Below, one piece after another: positions 9,333 to 18,403 of a stretch of DNA of 64,000 nt. The notes under the pieces are model-generated. The model ran no database searches. It was not told the origin of the DNA and saw nothing but the letters and a program-made list of their open reading frames with translations. This DNA comes from Alicyclobacillus hesperidum (lineage in GTDB: Bacteria; Bacillota; Bacilli; Alicyclobacillales; Alicyclobacillaceae). Location: the NCBI RefSeq assembly GCF_900107035.1, contig NZ_FNOJ01000004.1, positions 124,001-188,000 on the forward strand. Reading direction: 5' to 3'. The first letter of the stretch is position 1. Every line of letters starts with the position of its first letter. Position numbers and translations under genes: made by a program.

Positions 9333-10121
9333 ATGGAGCATCTTGTGGTCGAAACGAAGGAAGGCGTGCGTACACTGACATTGAACAGACCTGAACGTCT
9401 GAATGCTATCCATGATCCACTAAGTTGCGAACTGATTCAGGCGCTTGAGGAGGCCTCTGCTGATGACGAAGTCCGTGTCGTTGTCATTACGGGGAGCGGC
9501 CGTGGTTTTTGCGCTGGGCTTGACCTGATAGACTTCTCACAGAGACAATCATCCGCAACATCGCGGCACCATCAATTGGACGAACTGGGCTGGGTGGGTC
9601 GGCAGGCATTGGCGATTGTGCACTGTGATAAACCGGTGATCGCCGCGGTAAATGGGATTGCAGCTGGTGCTGGACTTGCGCTAGCTCTGGCCTGCGACAT
9701 GCGTTTTATGTCAGCAAGTGCACGGCTCACAACGGGGTACATTCGCCGTGGCCTAAGCCCTGACGCAGGTATGACGTATTTTCTGCCGCGGTTGGTCGGA
9801 CAGGCAAAGGCTTGTGAACTCATTCTGACAGGACGAGATATCTACCCCGAAGAAGCGGAACGAATTGGACTGGTAAATGGGATTTTCTCCGATGATGTGT
9901 TCCACGAACAGGTCTCACATGTCGCACGGGAACTAGCGTCTGGCCCGCCAATCGCGATGACATTTTCGAAAAGACTGCTTGTTGCAAGCCTTGATGCGGA
10001 TTTGACAACGATTCTTAAAGAAGAGTTTAGTCTGATTAAGCAATGTTTCGGTACGAAAGATGTGCAGGAAGGGATCCAAGCCTTTGTTGACAAACGAAAG
10101 CCTGTATTTCGGGGAGAATAG
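9333..10121 (+). CDS. enoyl-CoA hydratase/isomerase family protein (crotonase fold)
   Basis: A 262-residue crotonase-superfamily enzyme acting on an acyl-CoA thioester; the exact substrate is not readable. The oxyanion-hole segments are AGLDL (FCAGLDL) and NGIAAGAGL. The region after it reads GLSPDAGMTYFLPRLVG, with Asp where classical hydratases carry a catalytic Glu, so an isomerase or other crotonase reaction (PaaG-like) is as likely as hydration. ATG 9333 follows GGAGGGG, and the GTG two codons earlier sits within that site. It stands alone between two terminators, away from the fad genes at 53-64 kb. Confidence 0.85.
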   Translation: MEHLVVETKEGVRTLTLNRPERLNAIHDPLSCELIQALEEASADDEVRVVVITGSGRGFCAGLDLIDFSQRQSSATSRHHQLDELGWVGRQALAIVHCDKPVIAAVNGIAAGAGLALALACDMRFMSASARLTTGYIRRGLSPDAGMTYFLPRLVGQAKACELILTGRDIYPEEAERIGLVNGIFSDDVFHEQVSHVARELASGPPIAMTFSKRLLVASLDADLTTILKEEFSLIKQCFGTKDVQEGIQAFVDKRKPVFRGE

Positions 10122-10201
10122 CTCAGTGGCTGCTTTCGCGAGCCAATTTCGTGGAGGAGCGGGGAATAAGAATATCTAGACCGGCTACGCATGGCCATCG
10201 G

Positions 10202-10252
10202 CCTCCCGTGGGTTGCGGACGAACAAATGGAGCGTCACGGGAGGTCTTTTTA
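10202..10252 (+). terminator. terminator after the crotonase gene
   Basis: CCTCCCGTG (10202-10210) pairs with CACGGGAGG (10236-10244) across a 25-nt loop and is followed by TCTTTTT. The long loop makes it slightly unusual. The interval 10122-10317 holds nothing else that I can see. Confidence 0.7.
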
Positions 10253-10317
10253 GGTCTGATCCCCTTCGTCAAATTTGTTCGGTCACGAAAGGTTGTTGCC
10301 GAGGAAAACCCATGTTT

Positions 10318-10755
10318 TCATGTCATTCGTTGCGCCAGTTCCAAAATTACGCCCTCCGGTCCACGAACGAAGCATAGCTTATAACTTTCCTGATACTGTT
10401 GTACCTCGCTAAAAAGTTCTATGCCTTTCTTTTTCAGATTGTTGACGATGGTATCGATATCTTCCACCACAAATGCAAGATGTCGGATGCCCAGTGTATT
10501 GATCTTGGGCTTTGAGATCTCAGGTTCTTCGGATGGCGCTTTATATTTGACAAGTTCAATCCATGTTTGTCCATCTGCTGTTCCCAATGCAACACATGCA
10601 GTTTTCACACCCGTAAGGCCAAGAACGTGATCCAACCATTCTCCTTCCATTTCCCATTCCGCTTGTACCACAAGACCCAAATCGACAAAAAAGGATGTAG
10701 CGGCTTGGAGATCCTGAACATTGAGACTCACGTGGTCGATCCGATGAACCTTCAT
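10318..10755 (-). CDS. VOC family (glyoxalase/dioxygenase-fold) protein
   Basis: A 145-residue vicinal-oxygen-chelate protein made of two beta-alpha-beta-beta-beta modules. Metal-ligand candidates are the His in HRIDHVSLNV near the N-terminus, the His in GIRHLAFVV mid-protein and the Glu in VILELAQ at the end. The layout resembles methylmalonyl-CoA epimerase and lactoylglutathione lyase, but the substrate is not evident. ATG 10755 is preceded on the minus strand by AGGAGATG. Convergent with the crotonase gene. A role in acyl-CoA metabolism is possible but unsupported. Confidence 0.82.
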   Translation of the reverse strand: MKVHRIDHVSLNVQDLQAATSFFVDLGLVVQAEWEMEGEWLDHVLGLTGVKTACVALGTADGQTWIELVKYKAPSEEPEISKPKINTLGIRHLAFVVEDIDTIVNNLKKKGIELFSEVQQYQESYKLCFVRGPEGVILELAQRMT

Positions 10756-10926
10756 ATTTCATCTCCTGTCGCCCAGGGCGAGAAAAGCCATTCCTTCCTG
10801 GAAGCATCTTGTACACTGTTTGCATGTTACCACATAGGCGGTTGTTTGTGTGGCTGTTTGTGCATATCGCAAAGAACAGGTCCGTGCATATAATCGGCTA
10901 TGTCGCTGTCGTCTGGAGGGAGATTC

Positions 10927-11178
10927 GTGGTACAACCGATGCAATCGCAAGAGTCCTGGCGACGCGCGGAAGAATCCGCGCGGCACGGACTCTTCGTATT
11001 CTTAATTCTCCTTACGTTGGCCAACCTCGACATCATGGCACGCTCAACGCGCCGTGAACAAGAGAATGCGACTAAAGAATGGGTGGCGTGGGGAGTGGTC
11101 TTTGTCCTTCTAGCGTTTTTCATCATTGTCCCGGAACAAGAACAGATTCAGGCTCGGGTGGCGGCGGCTGGACGCTAA
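10927..11178 (+). CDS. small membrane protein, unknown function
   Basis: Not recognised. I place the start at GTG 10927 because GGAGGGAG ends 5 nt upstream, giving 83 residues. There are two hydrophobic segments (GLFVFLILLTLANLDIMA and WVAWGVVFVLLAFFIIVP) separated by a charged loop rich in Arg/Glu. It has a charged amino end (ESWRRAEESARHG) and a short polar tail. It lies 85 nt upstream of the GerA-family gene in the same direction and might be expressed with it. No family could be named. Confidence 0.6.
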   Translation: MVQPMQSQESWRRAEESARHGLFVFLILLTLANLDIMARSTRREQENATKEWVAWGVVFVLLAFFIIVPEQEQIQARVAAAGR

Positions 11179-11263
11179 GCCAGGCGCCTAATACCCGTAC
11201 ATAAAATGTCCTTCGAAATGGCATGGATAAGATCCGAGAACGTCATTTGGAGGAATATGTGAT

Positions 11264-12766
11264 ATGCAGCAGCATGTAGAACCGGTTCCGACGCAACCTG
11301 TCAGTCGTAATCTGCAGGACAACGTCAATTACATTAATCAGTTGCTTGGCATCGGCACCACTTGGGACATCATGGCCAAGCCGTTCCGCTACGGCAAACT
11401 CAATATGATGTCGTATGTGACAAACGGCTTTTTCCTCACGATGAACGTCGTCCTGATCCTCGACAGTTTTCATAAATGTGTCGAAGAATTTGAACGGCAA
11501 CATGAGGGCGAGGACTACACGATTGAGGACCTTGTATTTTACTTGAACACGCATATCGACTTTGTGCAGGTTCAAGTGATTGACCAGATGTCGGACGCGG
11601 TGCGATTCATTTTATCGGGGCCGTTGGTCACGTTTATCGATGGTTACGATAAGGTGTTGAATATCGACACCCGCGTCTATCCGATGCGCAGCATTTCACC
11701 GCCGATGATCGAGCGCGTTGTCCGGGGCAACCACGACGGGTTTACGGAAACGATGCTGATGAACACGACGCTCATCCGACGTCGTCTGCGCGACCCAAGG
11801 CTGCGTAACGAACTGTACCAGATTGGTGATCGCGGGCAGACGGACGTCAGTTTGATGTATATCAAGGATGTTGCGGACGAGGATACGGTCGCTTCGATCC
11901 GCGAGCTCATTCGCGGGGTCAAGACCGGTGGCATGATGATGGGGGAACAACAGTTGGTCGATTTGATCGGCAAGGTCAAATGGAACCCATATCCCATTGT
12001 CCGTTACACGGAGCGTCCAGATGTTGCAGCGACGGCACTTCTTGAGGGACAAGTTTGCATTGTCGTCGATACGACGGCGGAAGTCATCATTGCGCCAACG
12101 ACGTTCTTCCAACACATTCAGCATCCTCAGGAGTATCACTCTTTCCCGCTCGTCGGTACCTATTTACGTTGGGTGATCGCGATTGCGGTGTTCATGAGTA
12201 TCTTTTTGCCTGGCGCGTTTTTGTTGGCGAACCAACACCCAGGGATCCTTCCGCATTGGGCACTGTTCTTTATGGCGACTCGAAACGATCCGATGCCGTT
12301 ATGGGCCGAATTGCTATTGGCGGAGTTCGCGCTCGACGTCTTACGGTTTGCCGTCCTCAACACGCCTGTGCCGATGTCGTCGGCCATCGGCATTGTGTCG
12401 GCATTATTGTTCGGCCAATTTGCCACCACGATCCACTTGTTGCAACCGGAAGTTCTGGTGTACATGGGCTTTGTCATGATCGCGCAGTATGCGACGACCT
12501 CGTTTGAACTGGCATCGGCCAACCAATTGTCACGGTTGTGGATCATGTTATGGACGGCGGTGCTGAACTGGGGTGGGTTTATCATTGGTACGGCGACGTG
12601 GCTGGCTTTGCTCCTGTTCACGAAGTCGTTTGGTAAGCCGTACTTGTGGCCGTTGATCCCTTTCCGCTGGAAAAATGGTCTGCGCGACCTCGTTGTCAGG
12701 TGGCCCAGTCAGGATCTTGCAGGTGTACCCGAAATCCTCAAACGCAAGCGCGGTCGTTTGAAATAA
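11264..12766 (+). CDS. GerA-family spore germination protein (SpoVAF-like)
   Basis: A 500-residue inner-spore-membrane protein of the GerA/SpoVAF family. GerA-type A subunits sense germinants, and SpoVAF modulates germinant-receptor function and is normally encoded in the spoVA region. The signature block RSISPPMIERVVRGNHDGF then ETMLMNTTLIRRRLRDP is present (around residues 142-180). A soluble N-terminal half is followed by four to five hydrophobic segments (from about residue 300) and a basic tail. No B or C subunit gene is next to it, which fits a SpoVAF-type rather than a receptor operon. The ATG start follows GGAGGAATATGTG. Forespore (sigma-G) expression is expected but no clear promoter was seen. 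Confidence 0.88.
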   Translation: MQQHVEPVPTQPVSRNLQDNVNYINQLLGIGTTWDIMAKPFRYGKLNMMSYVTNGFFLTMNVVLILDSFHKCVEEFERQHEGEDYTIEDLVFYLNTHIDFVQVQVIDQMSDAVRFILSGPLVTFIDGYDKVLNIDTRVYPMRSISPPMIERVVRGNHDGFTETMLMNTTLIRRRLRDPRLRNELYQIGDRGQTDVSLMYIKDVADEDTVASIRELIRGVKTGGMMMGEQQLVDLIGKVKWNPYPIVRYTERPDVAATALLEGQVCIVVDTTAEVIIAPTTFFQHIQHPQEYHSFPLVGTYLRWVIAIAVFMSIFLPGAFLLANQHPGILPHWALFFMATRNDPMPLWAELLLAEFALDVLRFAVLNTPVPMSSAIGIVSALLFGQFATTIHLLQPEVLVYMGFVMIAQYATTSFELASANQLSRLWIMLWTAVLNWGGFIIGTATWLALLLFTKSFGKPYLWPLIPFRWKNGLRDLVVRWPSQDLAGVPEILKRKRGRLK

Positions 12767-12771
12767 TACCG

Positions 12772-12803
12772 AACGGCGGGGCCGTGTAAGCTCCGCCGTT
12801 TTT
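12772..12803 (+). terminator. intrinsic terminator after the GerA-family gene
   Basis: AACGGCGG (12772-12779) pairs with CCGCCGTT (12793-12800), extended by an inner GC...AGC, followed by TTTTT. Lies between convergent genes. The T-run serves the plus strand only. Confidence 0.88.
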
Positions 12804-12817
12804 AAGTGCTGGAAGAT

Positions 12818-13603
12818 TTAAAACATTCGTTTTACAGCCGATAGATGGTTGTACCAATACGATCCGGGAGCGACGCTGAGATAGCCTACTTTCGCAAGCC
12901 CTCCGCCACATTGGATCATTTGGCCGTTGCCGATATAAATGCCGACGTGCCCGCCGTCGTTAAAGCACAATAGGTCACCTGGCTGCATGTCGGAAATCGG
13001 AACAGGTGTGCCAACCGATTGATACTGCTTTATCGATGACGTTGTAAACGAATATCCAAGCGCGTGATGGTACACATACTCTGCGAAGTTGGAGCAGTCA
13101 AACCCATATTGTCCGCGATCTTCGTTGTGATCGAGCCGATAGGGAGTGCCCAATTTGCTTTGTGCAACTTGCAATATTGCGGCAAATTTTGCGGCGTTGG
13201 ACGCCGTGATGGGGGCAATCGGCGTAATCGAGGGATCAAGCGTCACGCCAGGCGGCAAGGAGAAAATAACTTGATTCACTTGCTTTGTGTAGTAGGAGGT
13301 TGTCGTGATATACCCGGTTTTTCCGTCCGGAGCCTGCACATGATACCAATAGCGATTGCCGCCAGCAAGAAGCTTTAATTCTGTGCCTACAGGTTCCAAC
13401 TGAATGCGGCCAGAATAGAGCCTTGGCTGTCGAATGATATAAGCACTATGCAGAACTTGCACAGCGGGTTGTGTCACGTTTTGTCCACCGCTGGTGGGGA
13501 TGCTTCCTACGCCTGTCGACGTGCCTGCCATAGCTACGGAACTGCCCAGCGACAGAGCTGCACATGCGGCGACAATGGATGCAGATACGGCTTTAAGCTT
13601 CAT
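12818..13603 (-). CDS. secreted NlpC/P60 peptidoglycan endopeptidase
   Basis: An exported 261-residue cell-wall hydrolase that would cut gamma-D-Glu to diamino-acid bonds in muropeptides. A Sec signal peptide (residues 1-26, ending AMA) precedes a linker and an SH3-like wall-binding segment (about 45-105). The NlpC/P60 domain follows with catalytic C170 in YGFDCSNFAEY and H219 in GGHVGIYIGNG. The minus-strand start ATG 13603 has GGGAGG 9 nt upstream. Probable role in wall turnover or spore cortex/germination; the sequence does not discriminate. The region from its start to galE (13604-13903) has no gene and only weak promoter-like A/T-rich stretches. Confidence 0.9.
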   Translation of the reverse strand: MKLKAVSASIVAACAALSLGSSVAMAGTSTGVGSIPTSGGQNVTQPAVQVLHSAYIIRQPRLYSGRIQLEPVGTELKLLAGGNRYWYHVQAPDGKTGYITTTSYYTKQVNQVIFSLPPGVTLDPSITPIAPITASNAAKFAAILQVAQSKLGTPYRLDHNEDRGQYGFDCSNFAEYVYHHALGYSFTTSSIKQYQSVGTPVPISDMQPGDLLCFNDGGHVGIYIGNGQMIQCGGGLAKVGYLSVAPGSYWYNHLSAVKRMF

Positions 13604-13903
13604 GCCAAGTGCCTCCCTCTATCCTTGGTCTGGTATTCGATGAATGGGATGGAACGTCAATGATCCCATTCCAGTAACGGATCTCATGGATTCATTTTGG
13701 TATTCTGAGATCTCGTTTCCTTTCTGATCATAGCATGCGTATAACTTTCATGGGATATATAAATGGTAGAATAAGAGGGAATGTGAGTATCAAATTCCTT
13801 GCGACGTTTCCATGATGTTGCCAGGCGGGGCGTCGTGATGGTGATGTTCCAAACAAAATTCGGTATAGTGGTCATGATGGATAGCCTTTTGGAGGTGGCG
13901 TGC

Positions 13904-14914
13904 TTGATTCTTGTGACGGGAGCAGCTGGGTATATCGGATCGCACACATGCGTCTCGCTGTTAAATGCAGGCTACGACATTGTCGCGGTCGACAACTTTA
14001 CCAACAGCAAGCCGGAGGCACTATCGCGCGTGCAGGAGATCACCGGCAAGACATTTTCCTTACATAGTGTGAACATGCTCAATCAGGAGGATTTGGATGC
14101 CGTCTTTGCTGAGAGCAACATTGAAGCGGTCATTCATTTTGCAGGCCTCAAGGCGGTCGGCGAATCGGTTGCACAACCTCTGCGCTACTATGAAAACAAT
14201 CTTGTGAGTACCATCAATCTGTGCAAGTCGATGCAAAAGCACGGGGTCAAAAAGATTGTTTTCAGTTCCTCTGCGACCGTATACGGTGCCCAAGAACAAG
14301 TTCCGTTGCGCGAAGACATGCCGATTGCGCCTGTCAACCCGTACGGGCAGACAAAGGCGATGATCGAGCAAATTTTGCGCGATTTGGCTGTTGCGGACGA
14401 GCAATTTGGCGCGGCACTGCTTCGGTATTTTAATCCTGTGGGCGCGCATGCCAGCGGTCGTATCGGGGAGGACCCACAGGGAATTCCGAACAACCTCGTA
14501 CCCTATGTCGCGCAAGTTGCCGTCGGTAAACGTGCGGAATTGACCGTTCATGGTGGCGATTACGATACGCCTGATGGGACCGGAATTCGCGATTACATCC
14601 ACGTGATGGACCTGGCGGATGGGCACGTGAAAGCCTTGGCCTGGGTGATGAACCATACCGGTGCGGAAGCTTTCAACCTGGGTACGGGTAAAGGTTCAAG
14701 CGTTCTTGAAGTCGTACACGCGTTTGAACAGGCGTCCGGTGTGCGCATTCCTTATCATATCGGACCGCGGCGGCCAGGCGATGCGGCGCGTAGCTTTGCC
14801 GATCCGACAAAGGCACAACGGATCCTCGGTTGGCAAGCCACGAAATCACTGGCCGATATGTGTGCGGACACTTGGCATTGGCAAAGTCAAAACCCAAACG
14901 GGTACGGCGAATAA
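13904..14914 (+). CDS. galE: UDP-glucose 4-epimerase GalE
   Basis: Interconverts UDP-glucose and UDP-galactose using bound NAD. The protein of 336 residues is an extended short-chain dehydrogenase with GAAGYIG (6-12), the catalytic S-S-S-A-T block (121-125) and YGQTK (Y147, K151). The open frame extends upstream, but TTG 13904 is chosen because GGAGGTGG lies 5 nt before it and the resulting N-terminus MILVTGAAGYIG starts directly with the first strand, as in the family. It stands alone and convergent to spoVB. The UDP-galactose may feed exopolysaccharide or spore polysaccharide. Confidence 0.94.
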   Translation: MILVTGAAGYIGSHTCVSLLNAGYDIVAVDNFTNSKPEALSRVQEITGKTFSLHSVNMLNQEDLDAVFAESNIEAVIHFAGLKAVGESVAQPLRYYENNLVSTINLCKSMQKHGVKKIVFSSSATVYGAQEQVPLREDMPIAPVNPYGQTKAMIEQILRDLAVADEQFGAALLRYFNPVGAHASGRIGEDPQGIPNNLVPYVAQVAVGKRAELTVHGGDYDTPDGTGIRDYIHVMDLADGHVKALAWVMNHTGAEAFNLGTGKGSSVLEVVHAFEQASGVRIPYHIGPRRPGDAARSFADPTKAQRILGWQATKSLADMCADTWHWQSQNPNGYGE

Positions 14915-14930
14915 GCGCGCCCGCTCGGGC

Positions 14931-16517
14931 TCAGGTAAGAAAGGGCATGCGCCCCATGGCATATGCCAACAGAGGCCCGATAAACGGAATTTTGACGATT
15001 TGCTCCGGGCGTGCGATCCGCAAGTATACCGCGACGATAAAGTATACGAGGATACCGACGATCCCGGAGCAAGCGACTTGCAACCAGGGCGTGGCAAAGC
15101 GGAATGCATGCTGGATTTCGTGGATGGGAATTGACGCGGCCGCAGCGGCAATCAGCATTTTTCCGATATTCGTGAAGTTGATCCACAAGGTCACATAGCG
15201 GCGGACACACAAGATGCTCAGCATGCAGCTGACGATCCCGCTAATCGCCACGGCGGTTGCTACACCGTAAATGCCGTCGTGCGCGATCGCGACGAAATAA
15301 TAGATGCCGGCGATCCGGATCGAACTTGTCACGACGGAGATAAAAGTCGAGACGGCGGCTTTGTTTAATCCTTGCAGAACGGCTGAAAGCGGGTCGAGCA
15401 CGTACAAAAACGCGCATGTCGGCGCCAGGTAGGCAAGAAGTTCACCAGCGAGGTGATCGCGATAAATGGTGAGCGCAGCATCGTGCCCGGCGAGCATGAA
15501 GAACATCATCGCTGGAAATGCAATGAATGCCGTGGCTTGCACAGCTTGATTCAAACGACGCGTCACCAGCCGTTCGTCCCGCAACGCGGCGGCTTCGGAG
15601 ACCGCGGGTATGACGACGGACGAAATGGCCGAGGAGAGCACGGTTGGCAAGAACAAAAGCTCTATTGCCATCGCGAACGCACCGTACAAGGTCGTTGCAC
15701 TGGTCTTGGCAATTCCAGACGCGGCAAAGGCGGCGTACATAACAGCCGGCTCCGCGGCAAATGCCACAATGCCAATGACGTTGGTCATCGTCGTCGGAGC
15801 TGCAACGGCAGCGAGATCGCGCACGACGCCATCCGCTTTTCCCACGGTTGACGACGGCAACCGTCCATCCCGGGGTGTGAGTGCATGTCGATCGCGGCGT
15901 ATGTATTTCCAGAGCATGAACAGGTAGCCGGCTGTTTCGCCGAGGCCTGCCCCCATCATAATCCCCAATGCCCCGTAGGCAATTCCGTAATGATTCAACC
16001 AAATGACAAGTGGGATGGTCGCCGCTGTTCGAACCGCCGTTTCGACGACCCACGCCGCAGCTGGCGGGGTCTGGTTTTGAATCCCCATGTAATACCCAGC
16101 CATCACCGAGGATAAACAAACGACCGGGATCCGAAACATCGCGCCAATGAATGCAGGGATTGCGCGGGCATCCAGCCAATGCCGTCCGATATCGGGCGCT
16201 ATCGCCAGCGCGGCAATGCAAACGCTCGTCGACAGGATGAGCACCGTAACGTTGGCTATTCGCCATGCTCTGCGGGCTTTCCCGTAACGCCCGAGCGCCA
16301 GGTTCTCCGCAATGACTTTCGAGAGAGCAGGTGGCAGAGCGAACGTCGAGATCGTGAGAAGAAAGAAGAACAGCGGGTTGATGGTTTGAAATAGCCCAAA
16401 CCCTTGAGCCCCCAACTGTCTGGCGATGACAATCTGAATGGTCATCGCCATCGCCTTGGTCGCGACGCCTGCTGCGGCCATCACGACAGCGCCTTGGAGA
16501 AACGACTGTTTTGGCAT
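14931..16517 (-). CDS. spoVB: MOP-family flippase, SpoVB-like
   Basis: A polytopic membrane protein of 528 residues in the polysaccharide-transport (MOP/MATE) superfamily. SpoVB is needed for spore cortex synthesis and is thought to flip lipid-linked precursors. The features fit SpoVB: an N-terminal amphipathic segment then about 14 hydrophobic spans, including FGLFQTINPLFFFLLTIS and the ISSVVIPAVSEA block, and length near 520. ATG 16517 is used rather than an upstream in-frame start because GAAGGGAT precedes it and MPKQSFLQGA matches the family start. It ends 16 nt from the convergent galE stop. Other Bacillus paralogues (YkvU, YtgP, YabM) cannot be excluded. Confidence 0.83.
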   Translation of the reverse strand: MPKQSFLQGAVVMAAAGVATKAMAMTIQIVIARQLGAQGFGLFQTINPLFFFLLTISTFALPPALSKVIAENLALGRYGKARRAWRIANVTVLILSTSVCIAALAIAPDIGRHWLDARAIPAFIGAMFRIPVVCLSSVMAGYYMGIQNQTPPAAAWVVETAVRTAATIPLVIWLNHYGIAYGALGIMMGAGLGETAGYLFMLWKYIRRDRHALTPRDGRLPSSTVGKADGVVRDLAAVAAPTTMTNVIGIVAFAAEPAVMYAAFAASGIAKTSATTLYGAFAMAIELLFLPTVLSSAISSVVIPAVSEAAALRDERLVTRRLNQAVQATAFIAFPAMMFFMLAGHDAALTIYRDHLAGELLAYLAPTCAFLYVLDPLSAVLQGLNKAAVSTFISVVTSSIRIAGIYYFVAIAHDGIYGVATAVAISGIVSCMLSILCVRRYVTLWINFTNIGKMLIAAAAASIPIHEIQHAFRFATPWLQVACSGIVGILVYFIVAVYLRIARPEQIVKIPFIGPLLAYAMGRMPFLT

Positions 16518-16754
16518 AGCTATCCCTTCAATCGCTCTAGATTGCATAGATAGGGTATGTCCGAAGGCGCGGACAAAGACCACAAGAACATATTTTCACC
16601 TGCCACTAGCCCATATGGGTGGACAATCTGAGCGATAGCCAGGTTCTTGAAGTGAATTTGAAGCAGGTGCTTTAGTTTACCCGGTAGATAACCAGACAGA
16701 CGCTGCCCACAGGGGCGGCTTTCATTTCGGGAGATTTACTGGGGGCAGGTCTTT

Positions 16755-18245
16755 ATGCAACGAACAAAGTGGGTTGTAGCGAGCATGAGTCTCGGCTTGT
16801 TACTTGCCGCAACGGGCTGTGCTACGGATACGGCGGCAGACAGGGCAGGGGAGGCTGATATTCATCCGAAAGTCAGCACGGTGTCAGATGTGGCGAACAG
16901 TACCGAAACCACTGGCGACGAAACCCATGCGACCGCTGCGACACAACAAGGTGGCTCGACAGCGTCTTCTTCGGCCGATGAGCAGACTATGTTATATAAC
17001 ACGCACAAACCGCCGCAAGTGTACGGCATGCGCAAATTCCCGTATCCGTATCAGGCCATGTTGGCCATCTCGTCGGATGCGGATAGCGAAACGCTACGCA
17101 AGTTCAATTTGGTGCATGAATTTATCAATACGACGCAGATGACGCCGCTTGGCCGAGGACTCGGTCTCGACTTTGCCGATTCATTTTTTATGTACAACGG
17201 CAACAATGAGCCAGGTTACGTCGATATCAACCACGAGCCGATGGCTGACGAGTTGTCATATTTCAAAGGCGTATCGGACAAACCCTATGCGGCGAGTATT
17301 ATAAATCACTACATTCATGTCGGCTGGATTGATACCATGCACACTTATGGCGACTTCAGCAGGGTCAATCCACACCAGACCTTGTTCACGCGGCAGTTGG
17401 CTGAACAGGCCATAGAGGCGTTGAAGGCTAACGGCGATGTCATTACCGTGTGGACCGATCACGGCAACAAGTCTAACGTAGATAATTTCGGGAACTACGG
17501 TAAGTCTACGTTTTATTCGTATCAACAAGGCGCCAATCCGTGGTCCAAGTATTATCATACAGACTTGACCATTCCCTATGGCATTCGATTTGTGTGGCCG
17601 GATTCATCGAGCGATGAGTTTGGCATGAAGTCGATGATTTATCCGTTGATGTTGCCAGATGGACAACGAGTATGGGGATTTTGGCGGTACACGAACGTAG
17701 GGTACACCAAAAAGGGAGACCCGGAGTGGGACTGGACGCCGTTCAATCTTGACGAGCAGTTGACGCCCGCGCATTTTGCTCAAATTGAGCGGGAGCATGA
17801 GTACTCCATTGTCGCTCAACATTTGTCGGGAACGAATTATCCTGGGGTTCTCCCCAAAAGTGCAGTCGAAGCGCTGCGTCTGTTGGCGGCGCAATACCAC
17901 GAGGGGAAAATTCTGGTCACGCGTACCAGCCGCTTGTTAACCTATAATGTGGCGCAGCAGTACGTCTGGTACGATGTCACGTATGGGCAGGGAAAGGCCT
18001 ACATTCATATTCGAGCCATTCTCGATCCGGTGTTTGGCAAATACGTTCCCACTATCGACGAGATTCGTGGCCTGACGTTCTATACGTCCAATCCAGCGGA
18101 AACGGTGCTTGAGATTGGCAACACGCCAATCCCTGCACAGTTCGTACAGGACAACCACAGTGATGGCGTCCATCCAAGCGTAGCCATTACATGGTGGCCG
18201 GTCGACACGACCAACTACGCAGAAACGGCGCCAGGCGTGAAATAA
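16755..18245 (+). CDS. predicted lipoprotein of unknown function, possible polysaccharide-deacetylase-like fold
   Basis: Not confidently recognised. The 496-residue protein has a lipoprotein signal with lipobox LAATGC (C22), then about 55 residues of Thr/Ser/Ala/Asp-rich linker. A large aromatic-rich extracytoplasmic domain follows. It begins YPYQAMLAISSDADSET, which recalls the TFDDG start of NodB-type deacetylases, and later shows INHYIHVGWIDTMHTYG and TDHGNKSN, where metal-binding His/Asp residues could sit. None of this proves catalysis. It begins after GGGGGCAGG, and a possible promoter (TTGAAG at 16647, TGC-TTTAGT ending 16676) lies upstream. A strong terminator follows, so it is monocistronic. 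Confidence 0.6.
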   Translation: MQRTKWVVASMSLGLLLAATGCATDTAADRAGEADIHPKVSTVSDVANSTETTGDETHATAATQQGGSTASSSADEQTMLYNTHKPPQVYGMRKFPYPYQAMLAISSDADSETLRKFNLVHEFINTTQMTPLGRGLGLDFADSFFMYNGNNEPGYVDINHEPMADELSYFKGVSDKPYAASIINHYIHVGWIDTMHTYGDFSRVNPHQTLFTRQLAEQAIEALKANGDVITVWTDHGNKSNVDNFGNYGKSTFYSYQQGANPWSKYYHTDLTIPYGIRFVWPDSSSDEFGMKSMIYPLMLPDGQRVWGFWRYTNVGYTKKGDPEWDWTPFNLDEQLTPAHFAQIEREHEYSIVAQHLSGTNYPGVLPKSAVEALRLLAAQYHEGKILVTRTSRLLTYNVAQQYVWYDVTYGQGKAYIHIRAILDPVFGKYVPTIDEIRGLTFYTSNPAETVLEIGNTPIPAQFVQDNHSDGVHPSVAITWWPVDTTNYAETAPGVK

Positions 18246-18267
18246 CTCCATTTATTCGCGATAAGGC

Positions 18268-18310
18268 AAAAAGGCTCGGGAAGTCGTGCATGGGCTTCCA
18301 GGGCCTTTTT
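18268..18310 (+). terminator. intrinsic terminator upstream of spoVK
   Basis: AAAAAGGC (18268-18275) pairs with GCCTTTTT (18303-18310), with inner pairing of GGGAAG to CTTCC. The symmetric A and T runs make it usable on both strands. Confidence 0.85.
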
Positions 18311-18403
18311 GATATGGGCGATCACCCATTTTTCACTTCGCGCATAGGTTGTCGAAGAGGTGACCACAATCATCACAACGACGGAATGCGGGGTGGTCCT
18401 TAC

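Noticed and set aside
18311-18403. Sigma-E promoter of spoVK
   Set aside because: CATAGGTT at 18343-18350 resembles a -10, but no matching -35 lies at the proper distance, so it was not called.
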